NCBI GenBank assembly: GCA_041655035.1
Contig: JBAZCN010000095.1
Location: 1 to 12,836 of the forward strand
Direction of reading: 5' to 3'
Length of the DNA stretch: 12,836 nt
Source of the DNA: NAT127 sp041655035
GTDB lineage: Bacteria; Pseudomonadota; Gammaproteobacteria; Pseudomonadales; Porticoccaceae
Part shown: positions 6,225 through 12,705 of the stretch, one piece after another
Layout: each line of letters starts with the position of its first letter
Position numbering within the stretch: the stretch's first letter is position 1
Made by a program: the position numbers and the translations under genes
The notes under the pieces: model-generated
The model's database searches: none
Told to the model about the DNA's origin: nothing
Seen by the model: the letters and a program-made list of their open reading frames with translations, nothing else

Positions 6225-7376
6225 TCAGTCCTCGGCACTCAGTCCCAGAAGCAGCACCAGCACCCCGTGGTACATCGACGCCAGCTGTTCGAGTTCGGCG
6301 ATCGCCGTATTCTCGTTCACCTTGTGAATGGTGGCGTTGACCGGGCCGAGTTCCACCACCTGGGTGCCGTAGGGGGCGATAAAGCGGCCGTCGGAGGTGC
6401 CGCCGGCGGTGGACAGTTCAGTATCGATGCCGGTGACTTCGCGGATACTTTCCCGGACCGCCGCCACCAGCGCGCCGCTGGCGGTGAGGAAGGGTTCGCC
6501 GCTGAGCTGCCAGTTGAGGTCGTAGCTCAGATTGTGACGGTCGAGGATAGTATGGGTGCGGGTCTTCAGTTCCTCGGCGGTGACTTCGGTGGAGTAGCGG
6601 AAGTTGACCAGTATCCTGACTTCGCCGGGAATCACATTGGTGGCCCCGGTGCCGCCGTTGATGTTGGATATCTGGAAACTGGTGGCGGGGAAAAAGTCGT
6701 TGCCGCTGTCCCAGGTTTCATTGACCAGTTGGGTCAGCGCCGGGACGCAGCTGTGGATGGGGTTGTCGGCGAGGAACGGATAAGCGATGTGGCCCTGCAC
6801 GCCCTTGACGGTGAGTTCGGCGCCAAGTGAACCGCGCCGCCCGTTCTTGATGGTATCGCCGCAGCGGGCCGAGCTCGACGGCTCGCCCACCAGGCACCAC
6901 TCGGGGATGTCGTTGCGGGCCGCCAGCCATTCGACGACCTTGACCGTGCCGTTGACGGCGACCCCTTCTTCATCGCTGGTGATCAGGAAGGCGATCCGGC
7001 CGGGGTGATCGGGATAGGCGGCGACGAAATTCTCGGTGGCGGTGATCATCGCCGCCAGCGATCCCTTCATGTCGGCGGCGCCGCGCCCGTAAAGCACGCC
7101 ATCGCGGATGACCGGCTCAAAGGGCGGCGTGGCCCACTGGCGCTCATCACCGCTCGGCACCACGTCGGTGTGACCGGCAAAGCACAGGGTCGGCCCGCTG
7201 CTGCCGCGCACCGCCCAGAAGTTGTGGACGTCGCCAAAAGGCAGTTCGGTCACGGTGAAGCCGATCGCCCGCAGCCGGGCGATCATGATCTCCTGGCAGC
7301 CGGCGTCCTCGGGGGTGACCGAGCGGCGGCTGATCAGTTCGCAAGCCAACGCAACGGTCGGCGACAATTCACTCAT
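6225..7376 (-). CDS. dapE: Succinyl-diaminopimelate desuccinylase (DapE)
   Basis: The 383-residue zinc peptidase-family enzyme (M20) hydrolyses N-succinyl-LL-diaminopimelate to LL-DAP and succinate. All metal and catalytic residues of the family are visible: H69 and D71 in GHTDVVP, D102 in AADMKG, the catalytic pair E136-E137 in TSDEEG, E165 in LVGEPS and H351 in TIHKVNE. The dimerisation domain lies between about residues 180 and 290. The ATG at 7376 has no strong Shine-Dalgarno sequence. A tiny frame (ATG to TGA, five codons, starting at 7390) ends in an ATGA overlap with the dapE start and could couple translation. It is the last gene of the yffB-dapD-dapE group and sits 145 bp after dapD. 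Confidence 0.96.
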   Translation of the reverse strand: MSELSPTVALACELISRRSVTPEDAGCQEIMIARLRAIGFTVTELPFGDVHNFWAVRGSSGPTLCFAGHTDVVPSGDERQWATPPFEPVIRDGVLYGRGAADMKGSLAAMITATENFVAAYPDHPGRIAFLITSDEEGVAVNGTVKVVEWLAARNDIPEWCLVGEPSSSARCGDTIKNGRRGSLGAELTVKGVQGHIAYPFLADNPIHSCVPALTQLVNETWDSGNDFFPATSFQISNINGGTGATNVIPGEVRILVNFRYSTEVTAEELKTRTHTILDRHNLSYDLNWQLSGEPFLTASGALVAAVRESIREVTGIDTELSTAGGTSDGRFIAPYGTQVVELGPVNATIHKVNENTAIAELEQLASMYHGVLVLLLGLSAED

Positions 7377-7409
7377 GTCAGGTCACTCATGGCATATCAC
7401 TCAGGGCGG

Positions 7410-7490
7410 GCCACCCGCAGCGGGCCGGTGGCGGACCACTCGGCGCAGCGAGTGGCCGCGGTGTCCACCGTTCCCCGGAGCCGGGGGACA
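7410..7490 (-). repeat. Hairpin-rich spacer between dapD and dapE
   Basis: Three potential hairpins follow one another in the 145-bp gap: GCCACC (7410-7415) with GGTGGC (7427-7432); CCACTCG (7436-7442) with CGAGTGG (7449-7455), a perfect 7-bp stem and 6-nt loop; and TGTCC plus CCCC (7462-7476) with GGGG plus GGACA (7483-7490). None has a T-tract on the minus strand, so they look like mRNA structure within a dapD-dapE transcript or a leaky terminator, not a standard intrinsic terminator. Confidence 0.5.
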
Positions 7491-7521
7491 GGCGGCGCGA
7501 GGCGAAACAGGTGGCGCGATG

Positions 7522-8556
7522 TCAATTGTGCGCGTGCAGCGCCGTGTTCAGTTCGATCGCCGACTGGTTGGTCAGGCACTCCACCGCGCCGCTGATGGAA
7601 TTGCGGCGAAACAGCAGATCGGACGTGCCGGCCAGTTCCCGCGCCGCGACTTCGCCGACCGGCAGGCGCTTGTCATCGAGCATCAGCACCTTGGTGCCGG
7701 CGGTGATATAGAGGCCGGCCTCGACGGTGCAGCGGTCGCCAAGGGGAATGCCGATGCCGGCGTTGGCGCCGATCAGGCACTCCTTGCCCACCGAGATGAC
7801 GATGTTGCCGCCGCCGGAGAGGGTGCCCATGGTGGAGCAGCCGCCGCCCAGATCGGAACCGGGGCCGACGAATACGCCGGCGGAGATGCGCCCTTCGACC
7901 ATATTGGGGCATTCGCTGCCGGCATTAAAGTTGACGAAGCCCTCATGCATGATGGTGGTGCCTTCGCCGAGGTAGGCGCCGAGGCGGACCCTGGCGGTGT
8001 CGGCGATGCGGACACCGGCGGGCACCACGTAGTCGGCCATCTTCGGGAACTTGTCGACGCAATCCACCGACAGGGTGGTCCCTTTGAGGCGCGCCGCCAG
8101 TTGCCGCGCCGGCAGTTCCTTCAGGTCGATGGCGCCCTCACTGGTCCAGGCGACGTTGGGCAGCACGCCGAACATGCCGTCGAGCACCAGGTTGTGCGGC
8201 TTCACCAGCCGGTGGGAGAGCAGGTGCAGTTTGAGGTAGACCTCGGGCACGCTCTGGGGTTTTGTGTCTTCGCTGAGCAAGGTCAGCACCGCGGGCCTGG
8301 CGCTGCCGGTCAGGCTGCCGGCCAGTTGGGCGAGGGCGGTTTCACCGCTGGCGGCAAAAGCCTCCGCCAGTCGTTGGAGGGTGGCGTCGTCGGTCTCGAA
8401 AAAGACATTGCCATTGGTGAAGCCCACCGTTTCAGCCACCGCGGCGATGGCCGCCGGGGAAGGTGATAGCCGGGGTTGCGGATAAAAGACTTCCAGCCAC
8501 TGGCCCTGGCTGTCGCGAGTGCCGATGCCAAGTCCCAGACTGTGCGCGGTCGCCAT
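7522..8556 (-). CDS. dapD: 2,3,4,5-tetrahydropyridine-2,6-dicarboxylate N-succinyltransferase (DapD), Pseudomonas-type
   Basis: The 344-residue enzyme matches the longer DapD form of Pseudomonas, not the 274-residue E. coli form. It transfers succinyl from succinyl-CoA to tetrahydrodipicolinate, the step before DapC and DapE in the DAP pathway. The N-terminal domain includes GIGTRDSQGQWLEVFYPQP. The C-terminal part (about residues 170-295) is a left-handed beta-helix of hexapeptide repeats, with the active-site region MHEGFVNFNAG (203-213) and the GPGSDLGGGCSTMGTLSGGG stretch. The ATG at 8556 follows AGGAG (8564-8568) with 7-nt spacing. The gene lies between a YffB-like gene and dapE, in the same direction. 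Confidence 0.96.
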   Translation of the reverse strand: MATAHSLGLGIGTRDSQGQWLEVFYPQPRLSPSPAAIAAVAETVGFTNGNVFFETDDATLQRLAEAFAASGETALAQLAGSLTGSARPAVLTLLSEDTKPQSVPEVYLKLHLLSHRLVKPHNLVLDGMFGVLPNVAWTSEGAIDLKELPARQLAARLKGTTLSVDCVDKFPKMADYVVPAGVRIADTARVRLGAYLGEGTTIMHEGFVNFNAGSECPNMVEGRISAGVFVGPGSDLGGGCSTMGTLSGGGNIVISVGKECLIGANAGIGIPLGDRCTVEAGLYITAGTKVLMLDDKRLPVGEVAARELAGTSDLLFRRNSISGAVECLTNQSAIELNTALHAHN

Positions 8557-8647
8557 CGATATGCTCCTGTCGGTTGACTGTCTGTTTACAAATGTTTGCC
8601 GGTCGAAAATACCAGCTGCTCAGTAGTGGGCGGGATGCCCGGTCCGC

Positions 8648-8667
8648 CGCGCTCCGCGCGGAGCGCG
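8648..8667. repeat. Perfect 20-bp GC palindrome at the 3' end of the yffB-like gene
   Basis: CGCGCTCCGC (8648-8657) is directly followed by its reverse complement (8658-8667). It ends 3 bp before the stop codon of the minus-strand ArsC/YffB gene. There is no T-tract after it on the minus strand. It could form an mRNA 3'-end or attenuating hairpin between yffB and dapD. Confidence 0.6.
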
Positions 8668-8670
8668 CGG

Positions 8671-9039
8671 TTACAGCAGGAGCTGCTGCCAGGCGGTGTC
8701 GCTGAAGCCGACGGTCAGTTCGCCGCCGGTATCCAGCACCGGTCGCTTGACCAGGGTCGGATGGGCCGCCAGCAGCGCTGGAATGGCGTCGTCGTCGAGC
8801 TGGTTGCGGGTGGCGTCGTCGAGCTGCTTCCAGGTGGTGCTGCGCTTGTTGAGCAATTGCCCGGCAGTGCTGCGCGCCAGCCACTGGTCAATGGTGTCGA
8901 GGGTCAGCCCGTCGTCGCGAAAGTCGTGGTATCGATATGTTATGGCATGGCTGTCGAGCCAGTGGCGCGCCTTGCGCACGGTATCGCAGTTTTTGATACC
9001 GTACAGCGTGATGCCATGGGGCTTGCTGGTCTTGGTCAT
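8671..9039 (-). CDS. yffB: ArsC/Spx-family reductase-like protein (YffB type)
   Basis: The 122-residue thioredoxin-fold protein of the ArsC/Spx superfamily begins ITLYGIKNCDTVRKARHWLD, the YffB signature, with a single N-terminal redox cysteine (C18). KRPVLDTGGELTVGFSD (98-114) supplies the conserved Arg-Pro pair near the end of the family fold. E. coli YffB binds glutathione, but its physiological substrate is not settled. Arsenate reduction should not be assumed: no ars genes are nearby. In E. coli yffB lies next to dapE; here dapD sits between them, so the link to DAP genes is kept. The ATG at 9039 diverges from sixA across a gap of about 65 bp. It is probably the first gene of a yffB-dapD-dapE transcript. 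Confidence 0.88.
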   Translation of the reverse strand: MTKTSKPHGITLYGIKNCDTVRKARHWLDSHAITYRYHDFRDDGLTLDTIDQWLARSTAGQLLNKRSTTWKQLDDATRNQLDDDAIPALLAAHPTLVKRPVLDTGGELTVGFSDTAWQQLLL

Positions 9040-9104
9040 AGGCCTGTCATCAACCCGGTGTTTGATGGGCGCGTAAGCATAGCAAAATCGATGTGGAGAT
9101 GCGC

Positions 9105-9611
9105 GTGAAAACCTTGTTGCTGATTCGTCATGCGAAATCCTCCTGGAAGGATCCGACCCTCACCGACCTGCAGCGGCCGCTGAAGAAACGCGGCATCCGC
9201 AACGCCGCCGAGATGGCCGCGCGAATCGCCAGGCTGGATCATCGGGTCGAGCGGATTTTTACCAGCCCGGCCCGGCGGGCGATCCAGACTCTCGAACAGA
9301 TGGCCGAGGCCACGGGCTTTGGCGCCGGGGAACTCGAGGTGATGCCGGACCTCTACAGCTTCGATTACGACGACGTGATGCTCACCCTGCGCAAGCTCGA
9401 TGAGCGCTGGCAGGCGGTGGCGGTGGTCGGCCACAATCCGGCGATCACCGACCTCGTCAACTTTCTCGCCCTCGAGCACCTCGCCAATATCCCCACCTGC
9501 GGGATCGCCTTGTTGCGCCTCGATATCCGCCGCTGGGAGGCGCTTGGCGCCGGGACGGGCACACTCGAACACTACGATTTTCCCAGCAACGAGACGGCCG
9601 GCGACGAATAA
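9105..9611 (+). CDS. sixA: SixA-type phosphohistidine phosphatase (histidine phosphatase superfamily)
   Basis: This cytoplasmic phosphatase has the RHG-type motif LLLIRHAKSSW (R8, H9), FTSPARRAIQT (R57) and a second catalytic histidine in VVGHNPAITD (H110). Family members remove phosphate from phosphohistidine; E. coli SixA acts on the nitrogen phosphotransferase protein NPr. GTG at 9105 is chosen as the start (168 residues): it gives the standard MKTLLLIRHAKSSW N-terminus and has GGAG (9095-9098) at an ideal 6-nt spacing. ATG 9099 directly abuts the GGAG, and GTG 9093 would place the GGAG inside the gene. No pts genes are visible here. The rimBK fusion gene begins 71 bp downstream on the same strand. 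Confidence 0.9.
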   Translation: MKTLLLIRHAKSSWKDPTLTDLQRPLKKRGIRNAAEMAARIARLDHRVERIFTSPARRAIQTLEQMAEATGFGAGELEVMPDLYSFDYDDVMLTLRKLDERWQAVAVVGHNPAITDLVNFLALEHLANIPTCGIALLRLDIRRWEALGAGTGTLEHYDFPSNETAGDE

Positions 9612-9625
9612 TCGCCGCGCTCCTG

Positions 9626-9654
9626 TTGCCCGGTGCCGCCTTCGCCCGGATAAT
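9626..9654 (+). promoter_or_regulatory. Candidate promoter for the rimB-rimK fusion gene
   Basis: TTGCCC (9626-9631) and GATAAT (9649-9654) are exactly 17 bp apart, 28 bp before the ATG at 9683. They match the sigma70 consensus at four and five of six positions. The -10 lies in one of two copies of ATAATCGCCGC (9609-9619 and 9650-9660). The first copy overlaps the sixA stop. Confidence 0.4.
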
Positions 9655-9682
9655 CGCCGCCTCGATTTCCCCGCAGGCACGT

Positions 9683-11068
9683 ATGGCCACTCAATCGACC
9701 AGCAAGGTTATTGTCGGCAACCAGGAATGGTGCCGGCTCGCCGCTCTCGGCATCCCCGCCATCAAGGCGCGGGTCGATTCCGGCGCCAAGACGTCCTCTC
9801 TCCACGCCTTCAATATCAAGCCCTTCACCCGGGATGGCGAGTTGTGGGTGAGCTTCGAGGTTCACCCCCTGCAAAAAAACCGCAAGGTGCTGGTGCGCTG
9901 CGAGGCCCCGGTGGTGGATCGGCGCAGCGTGCGCAGCTCCACCGGCGAGACGGAGAAGCGCTATGTGATCCGCACCCACCTGACGCTCGGCGGGGACGGC
10001 TGGGAGGTGGAGGTGACCCTCACCAACCGGGATTCCATGGGGTACCGGATGCTGCTCGGCCGGGAGGCCATGAGCGGGCGGCTGCTGGTCGACCCGGATA
10101 TGAGTTTCCGTCTCGGCGAGGTGGGGCTCGATACCCTGCGCCACCATTACGACAAGGCGGAATTCATCCAGGGCGGGCTCAAGATCGCGGTGCTGGCCAG
10201 CAACCCGGAGTTGTACAGCAACGAGCGCATCATGGAGGCGGGGCGGGAGCGCGGCCACGACATGATGTTTCTCAATATCCGCCACTGCTACATGAAACTC
10301 GACGCCGAGCGCCCCGAGGTGCATTACCGGGGCGGCACGGTGGTCAGCGATCTCGACGCGGTGATCCCCCGTATCCGCCCCAGCATGACCCACTACGGCT
10401 GCTCGCTGTTGCGCCAGTTCCACACCATGGGGGTGCTCTGCCTCAACGACGACGCGGCCATTGCTCGCTCCCGGGACAAGCTGTATTCCCTCCAGGCGCT
10501 GCTGGATTGCGGGCTCAATATTCCGATCACCGGCTTCGCCAACTCGCCGCTGGACACCCAGGATCTGATCGGCATGGTTGGCGGCGCGCCGCTGATCGTC
10601 AAGCTGCTGGAGGGCACCCAGGGCCGCGGCGTGGTACTGGCCGAAACCAACAAGGCGGCGGAGAGCGTGATCAACGCCTTCAAGAGTCTCAATGCCAACA
10701 TTCTGGTGCAGGAGTTCGTCAAGGAGGCCAAGGGCAAGGATATCCGCTGCTTTGTGATCGACGGCCGGGTGGTGGCCGCCATCGAGCGGGAGGCGGCCCC
10801 CGGCGAGTTTCGCGCCAATCTTCACCAGGGGGGCAGGGCGTCGCTGGTGAAGGTCACCGCCCAGGAGCGGCGCATCGCAGTGAAGGCCGCCAAGGCCATG
10901 GACCTGGCGGTGGCGGGCATCGACCTGATCCGCTCCTCCAAGGGCCCCCTGTTGCTGGAAGTGAACTCCTCCCCCGGCCTGGAGGGCATCGAGTCCGCCA
11001 CCGGTATCGATATCGCCGCGATGATCATCACCGCCATCGAGAAAAAACTGGGCTGGAAGCGTGGCTGA
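9683..11068 (+). CDS. rimK: RimB-RimK fusion: retropepsin-like protease domain joined to ribosomal protein S6 glutamate ligase
   Basis: The 461-residue protein has two domains. Residues 8-145 match the RimB / 'ATP-dependent zinc protease' family (PF05618, COG4067), with the aspartic-protease-like IPAIKARVDSGAKTSSLHA (D32). Residues 166-461 match E. coli RimK nearly end to end: LKIAVLASNPELYS, DAVIPRI, ARSRDKL, VGGAPLIVKLLEGTQGRGVVLAET (ATP-grasp, K307), QEFVKEAKGKDIRC, and LLEVNSSPGLEG with the Mg-binding E426 and N428. RimK adds glutamates to the C-terminus of ribosomal protein S6; RimB removes them in Pseudomonas, so both activities may reside in one chain. ATG 9683 (MATQ) has CAGG at 9674-9677. 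A longer frame from 9626 lacks a ribosome binding site and covers the candidate promoter. Confidence 0.93.
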   Translation: MATQSTSKVIVGNQEWCRLAALGIPAIKARVDSGAKTSSLHAFNIKPFTRDGELWVSFEVHPLQKNRKVLVRCEAPVVDRRSVRSSTGETEKRYVIRTHLTLGGDGWEVEVTLTNRDSMGYRMLLGREAMSGRLLVDPDMSFRLGEVGLDTLRHHYDKAEFIQGGLKIAVLASNPELYSNERIMEAGRERGHDMMFLNIRHCYMKLDAERPEVHYRGGTVVSDLDAVIPRIRPSMTHYGCSLLRQFHTMGVLCLNDDAAIARSRDKLYSLQALLDCGLNIPITGFANSPLDTQDLIGMVGGAPLIVKLLEGTQGRGVVLAETNKAAESVINAFKSLNANILVQEFVKEAKGKDIRCFVIDGRVVAAIEREAAPGEFRANLHQGGRASLVKVTAQERRIAVKAAKAMDLAVAGIDLIRSSKGPLLLEVNSSPGLEGIESATGIDIAAMIITAIEKKLGWKRG

Positions 11069-11240
11069 GGCGCAGCTGTCCGGTTTCCATGGTGTACCGG
11101 CAGAGCGCGGTTGCCCGGCCCTGGGCGCCACCTGCGCGGTGAAACCTGTTACCTGAACCTCGCTCTGTAGTACCCTAGCACCTGCTGAAGTTTCACCGGT
11201 CACGCAAAGGCGGGTATACCTGGTGCGGAGCACGAATCCC

Positions 11241-11426
11241 CGGTGCGCCTCCTGCGTCGGCACACCCTATGGGCACATGCCAATACCCGCCATCGAGGCA
11301 CCCCGCCGCTCGATCCATGGGGTGCGCTGAGGAGCGAAGCACACCGGGCCAACCCGCGAAGGCGCCTCCCTGTGTCGGCACACCCTATGAAAATGCATAG
11401 GGTGTGCCGAGGAACGAAGCGCACCG
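11241..11426. repeat. BIME-like cluster: four copies of a 31-33-bp interspersed repeat as two inverted pairs
   Basis: The unit is CGGTGCGC, then 9 variable bases, then CGGCACACCCTATG. Copy A is 11241-11271 (+). Copy A' is 11316-11346 (-), diverged in both conserved blocks. Copy B is about 11357-11389 (+), with its left block degraded. Copy B' is 11396-11426 (-). B and B' form a hairpin with perfect 14-bp arms (11376-11389 and 11396-11409) and a 6-nt loop. Palindromic units of this kind outside genes are typical of REP/BIME elements; the number of copies elsewhere in the genome cannot be seen here. Confidence 0.75.
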
Positions 11427-11501
11427 CGGGAACTGCAGGTATGAGCATGTTCTTGTATTGATCGATATCCCATGCCGAAACGCCGGCAGAGCCGGGCGCG
11501 C

Positions 11502-11550
11502 AAGACAAAACGAATAAACAACAACACAAGACGACAAACCGAATAAGCAA
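11502..11550 (+). promoter_or_regulatory. Duplicated A-rich leader element upstream of the adaptor gene
   Basis: An imperfect direct repeat: AAGACAAAACGAATAAACAA (11502-11521) and a 23-nt version with a 3-nt insertion (11528-11550). The segment is nearly free of T and should stay single-stranded in RNA. It contains AACAACAA (11517-11524), which fits the AAnAAnAA pattern bound by Hfq/Crc in pseudomonads. The Shine-Dalgarno AAGGA (11552-11556) follows directly. The regulatory role is inferred. Confidence 0.4.
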
Positions 11551-11562
11551 AAAGGACGAGCG

Positions 11563-12705
11563 ATGAAAGGTTGGCATTTTGCGGTGGCGGCGGTGCTGCT
11601 GGTGGCGGCGCTGGTGTTCTGGGCAACCCGCCCCGAGCCGGTGGCGGTCTCCCTGGTGACGGTGGAACGCGGCGCGGTGGAATTGAGCGTGGCCAACACC
11701 CGCGCCGGCACCGTCGAAGCCTGCCGCCGCGCCAAGCTGTCGATGCCTATCGGCGGCCAGATCGATCGCCTGCTGGTGACCGAGGGCGACCATGTGGAGG
11801 AGGGCCAGCTGCTGATGGCCCTGTGGAATCTCGATCGCGCCGCCCGCCTCGCCGAGGCCCGGGCGGCGCTGGTGTCCGCCACCCGGGACAGCGAGAGCCT
11901 GTGCATTGCCTCCCGCTCCGATCAGCGCGAGGCCCGGCGCCTGGTCGGGCTCGCCGCCAGCAAGCTGGTGGCGGCGGAATCCGCGGATCTCGCCGAGGCC
12001 CGCGCCGAGGCCAGTGCCGCCAACTGCGCGGCCGGCGAAGCCCGGCGGCTGCAGGCGGAGGCGGCGGTGCAGACCGCCGAGGCCATGCTCTCCCAGACCG
12101 AACTCAAGGCGCCGTTCGCCGGCGTCGTCGCCGAGGTGACCGGCGAGCTGGGCGAGTACGTCACGCCCTCGCCGCCGGGGATTCCCACACCGCCGGCCAT
12201 CGACCTGATCACCGACGATTGCCATTACATCTCCGCCCCCATCGACGAGGTGGATGCCTCGGATATCGCCGTCGGCATGCCGGTGCGGGTCAGCTTCGAT
12301 GCCTTCCGCGGCCGCGATTTCGAGGCGACGGTGACGCGCATATCCCCCTATGTGGAAGATTTCGAGAAACAGGCGCGCACCGTCGAAGTCGAAGCCGAAC
12401 TGACCGCGCTGCCCGACGGCATCCGGCTGCTCGCCGGCTACAGCGCCGATATGGAGATCATCCTCGACAGTCATGAACTGGCCCTGCGGATTCCCTCCGA
12501 AGTGATCATCGACGGCCGTTGGGTGCTGGTGGTCAATAGCGAGGGCTACCTGGAGAAGCGGCAGATCACCACCGGCGTCGCCAACTGGCGCCACACCGAG
12601 ATCACCGATGGCCTGGCGGTGGGCGAGGGTGTGGTGGCCAACGTCGGCGGCGCCGGCGTGGTCGAAGGCGCCCGGGCGGAGGTTGGCGATGCCGGCCGCA
12701 ACTGA
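11563..12705 (+). CDS. Periplasmic adaptor (membrane fusion) protein of a MacA/HlyD-type ABC efflux system
   Basis: The 380-residue protein is anchored by one N-terminal membrane segment (residues 5-22) and faces the periplasm. The lipoyl domain is split as usual: AKLSMPIGGQIDRLLVTEGDHVEEGQ (about 57-82) and TELKAPFAGVVAEVTGELGEYV (179-200). Between them is an alanine/glutamate-rich coiled-coil hairpin (92-178) with its tip near residues 128-136. Beta-barrel and membrane-proximal domains follow (222-375). Such proteins link an inner-membrane transporter to an outer-membrane channel. Cysteines at 54, 114, 155 and 220 are unusual for the family. ATG 11563 follows AAGGA (11552-11556). The next gene, an ABC ATPase, overlaps by 17 bp, so this works with an ABC transporter and not an RND pump. 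The substrate is unknown. Confidence 0.88.
   Translation: MKGWHFAVAAVLLVAALVFWATRPEPVAVSLVTVERGAVELSVANTRAGTVEACRRAKLSMPIGGQIDRLLVTEGDHVEEGQLLMALWNLDRAARLAEARAALVSATRDSESLCIASRSDQREARRLVGLAASKLVAAESADLAEARAEASAANCAAGEARRLQAEAAVQTAEAMLSQTELKAPFAGVVAEVTGELGEYVTPSPPGIPTPPAIDLITDDCHYISAPIDEVDASDIAVGMPVRVSFDAFRGRDFEATVTRISPYVEDFEKQARTVEVEAELTALPDGIRLLAGYSADMEIILDSHELALRIPSEVIIDGRWVLVVNSEGYLEKRQITTGVANWRHTEITDGLAVGEGVVANVGGAGVVEGARAEVGDAGRN

Larger units (their letters stand above)
11069..11562. other. Gene-free region with inverted repeats and an A-rich leader
   Basis: About 490 bp between the rimBK fusion and the adaptor gene. From left to right it holds a 9-bp inverted repeat with a 44-bp centre (11137-11198), four copies of an interspersed repeat in two inverted pairs (11241-11426), and a T-poor, A-rich leader (about 11500-11562) before the adaptor start. 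Minus-strand open frames here are low-complexity and repeat-derived. No convincing promoter or intrinsic terminator with a T-tract was found. Confidence 0.7.

Noticed and set aside
7222..8466. A 414-codon plus-strand frame across dapE and dapD.
   Set aside because: Antisense shadow of two conserved DAP genes.
8671..9039. Arsenate reductase (arsC) as the function of the YffB-like gene.
   Set aside because: The YffB-type signature, the link to dap genes and the absence of arsenic genes argue for a YffB-like protein instead.
9572..11263. A 563-codon minus-strand frame across the rimBK fusion.
   Set aside because: Antisense shadow of a well-supported gene, with no recognisable domain or ribosome binding site.
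11472..11546. A 24-codon frame encoding a very basic peptide (MPKRRQSRARKTKR...).
   Set aside because: No ribosome binding site, and its basic character follows from the A-rich leader. A leader peptide is possible but unsupported.
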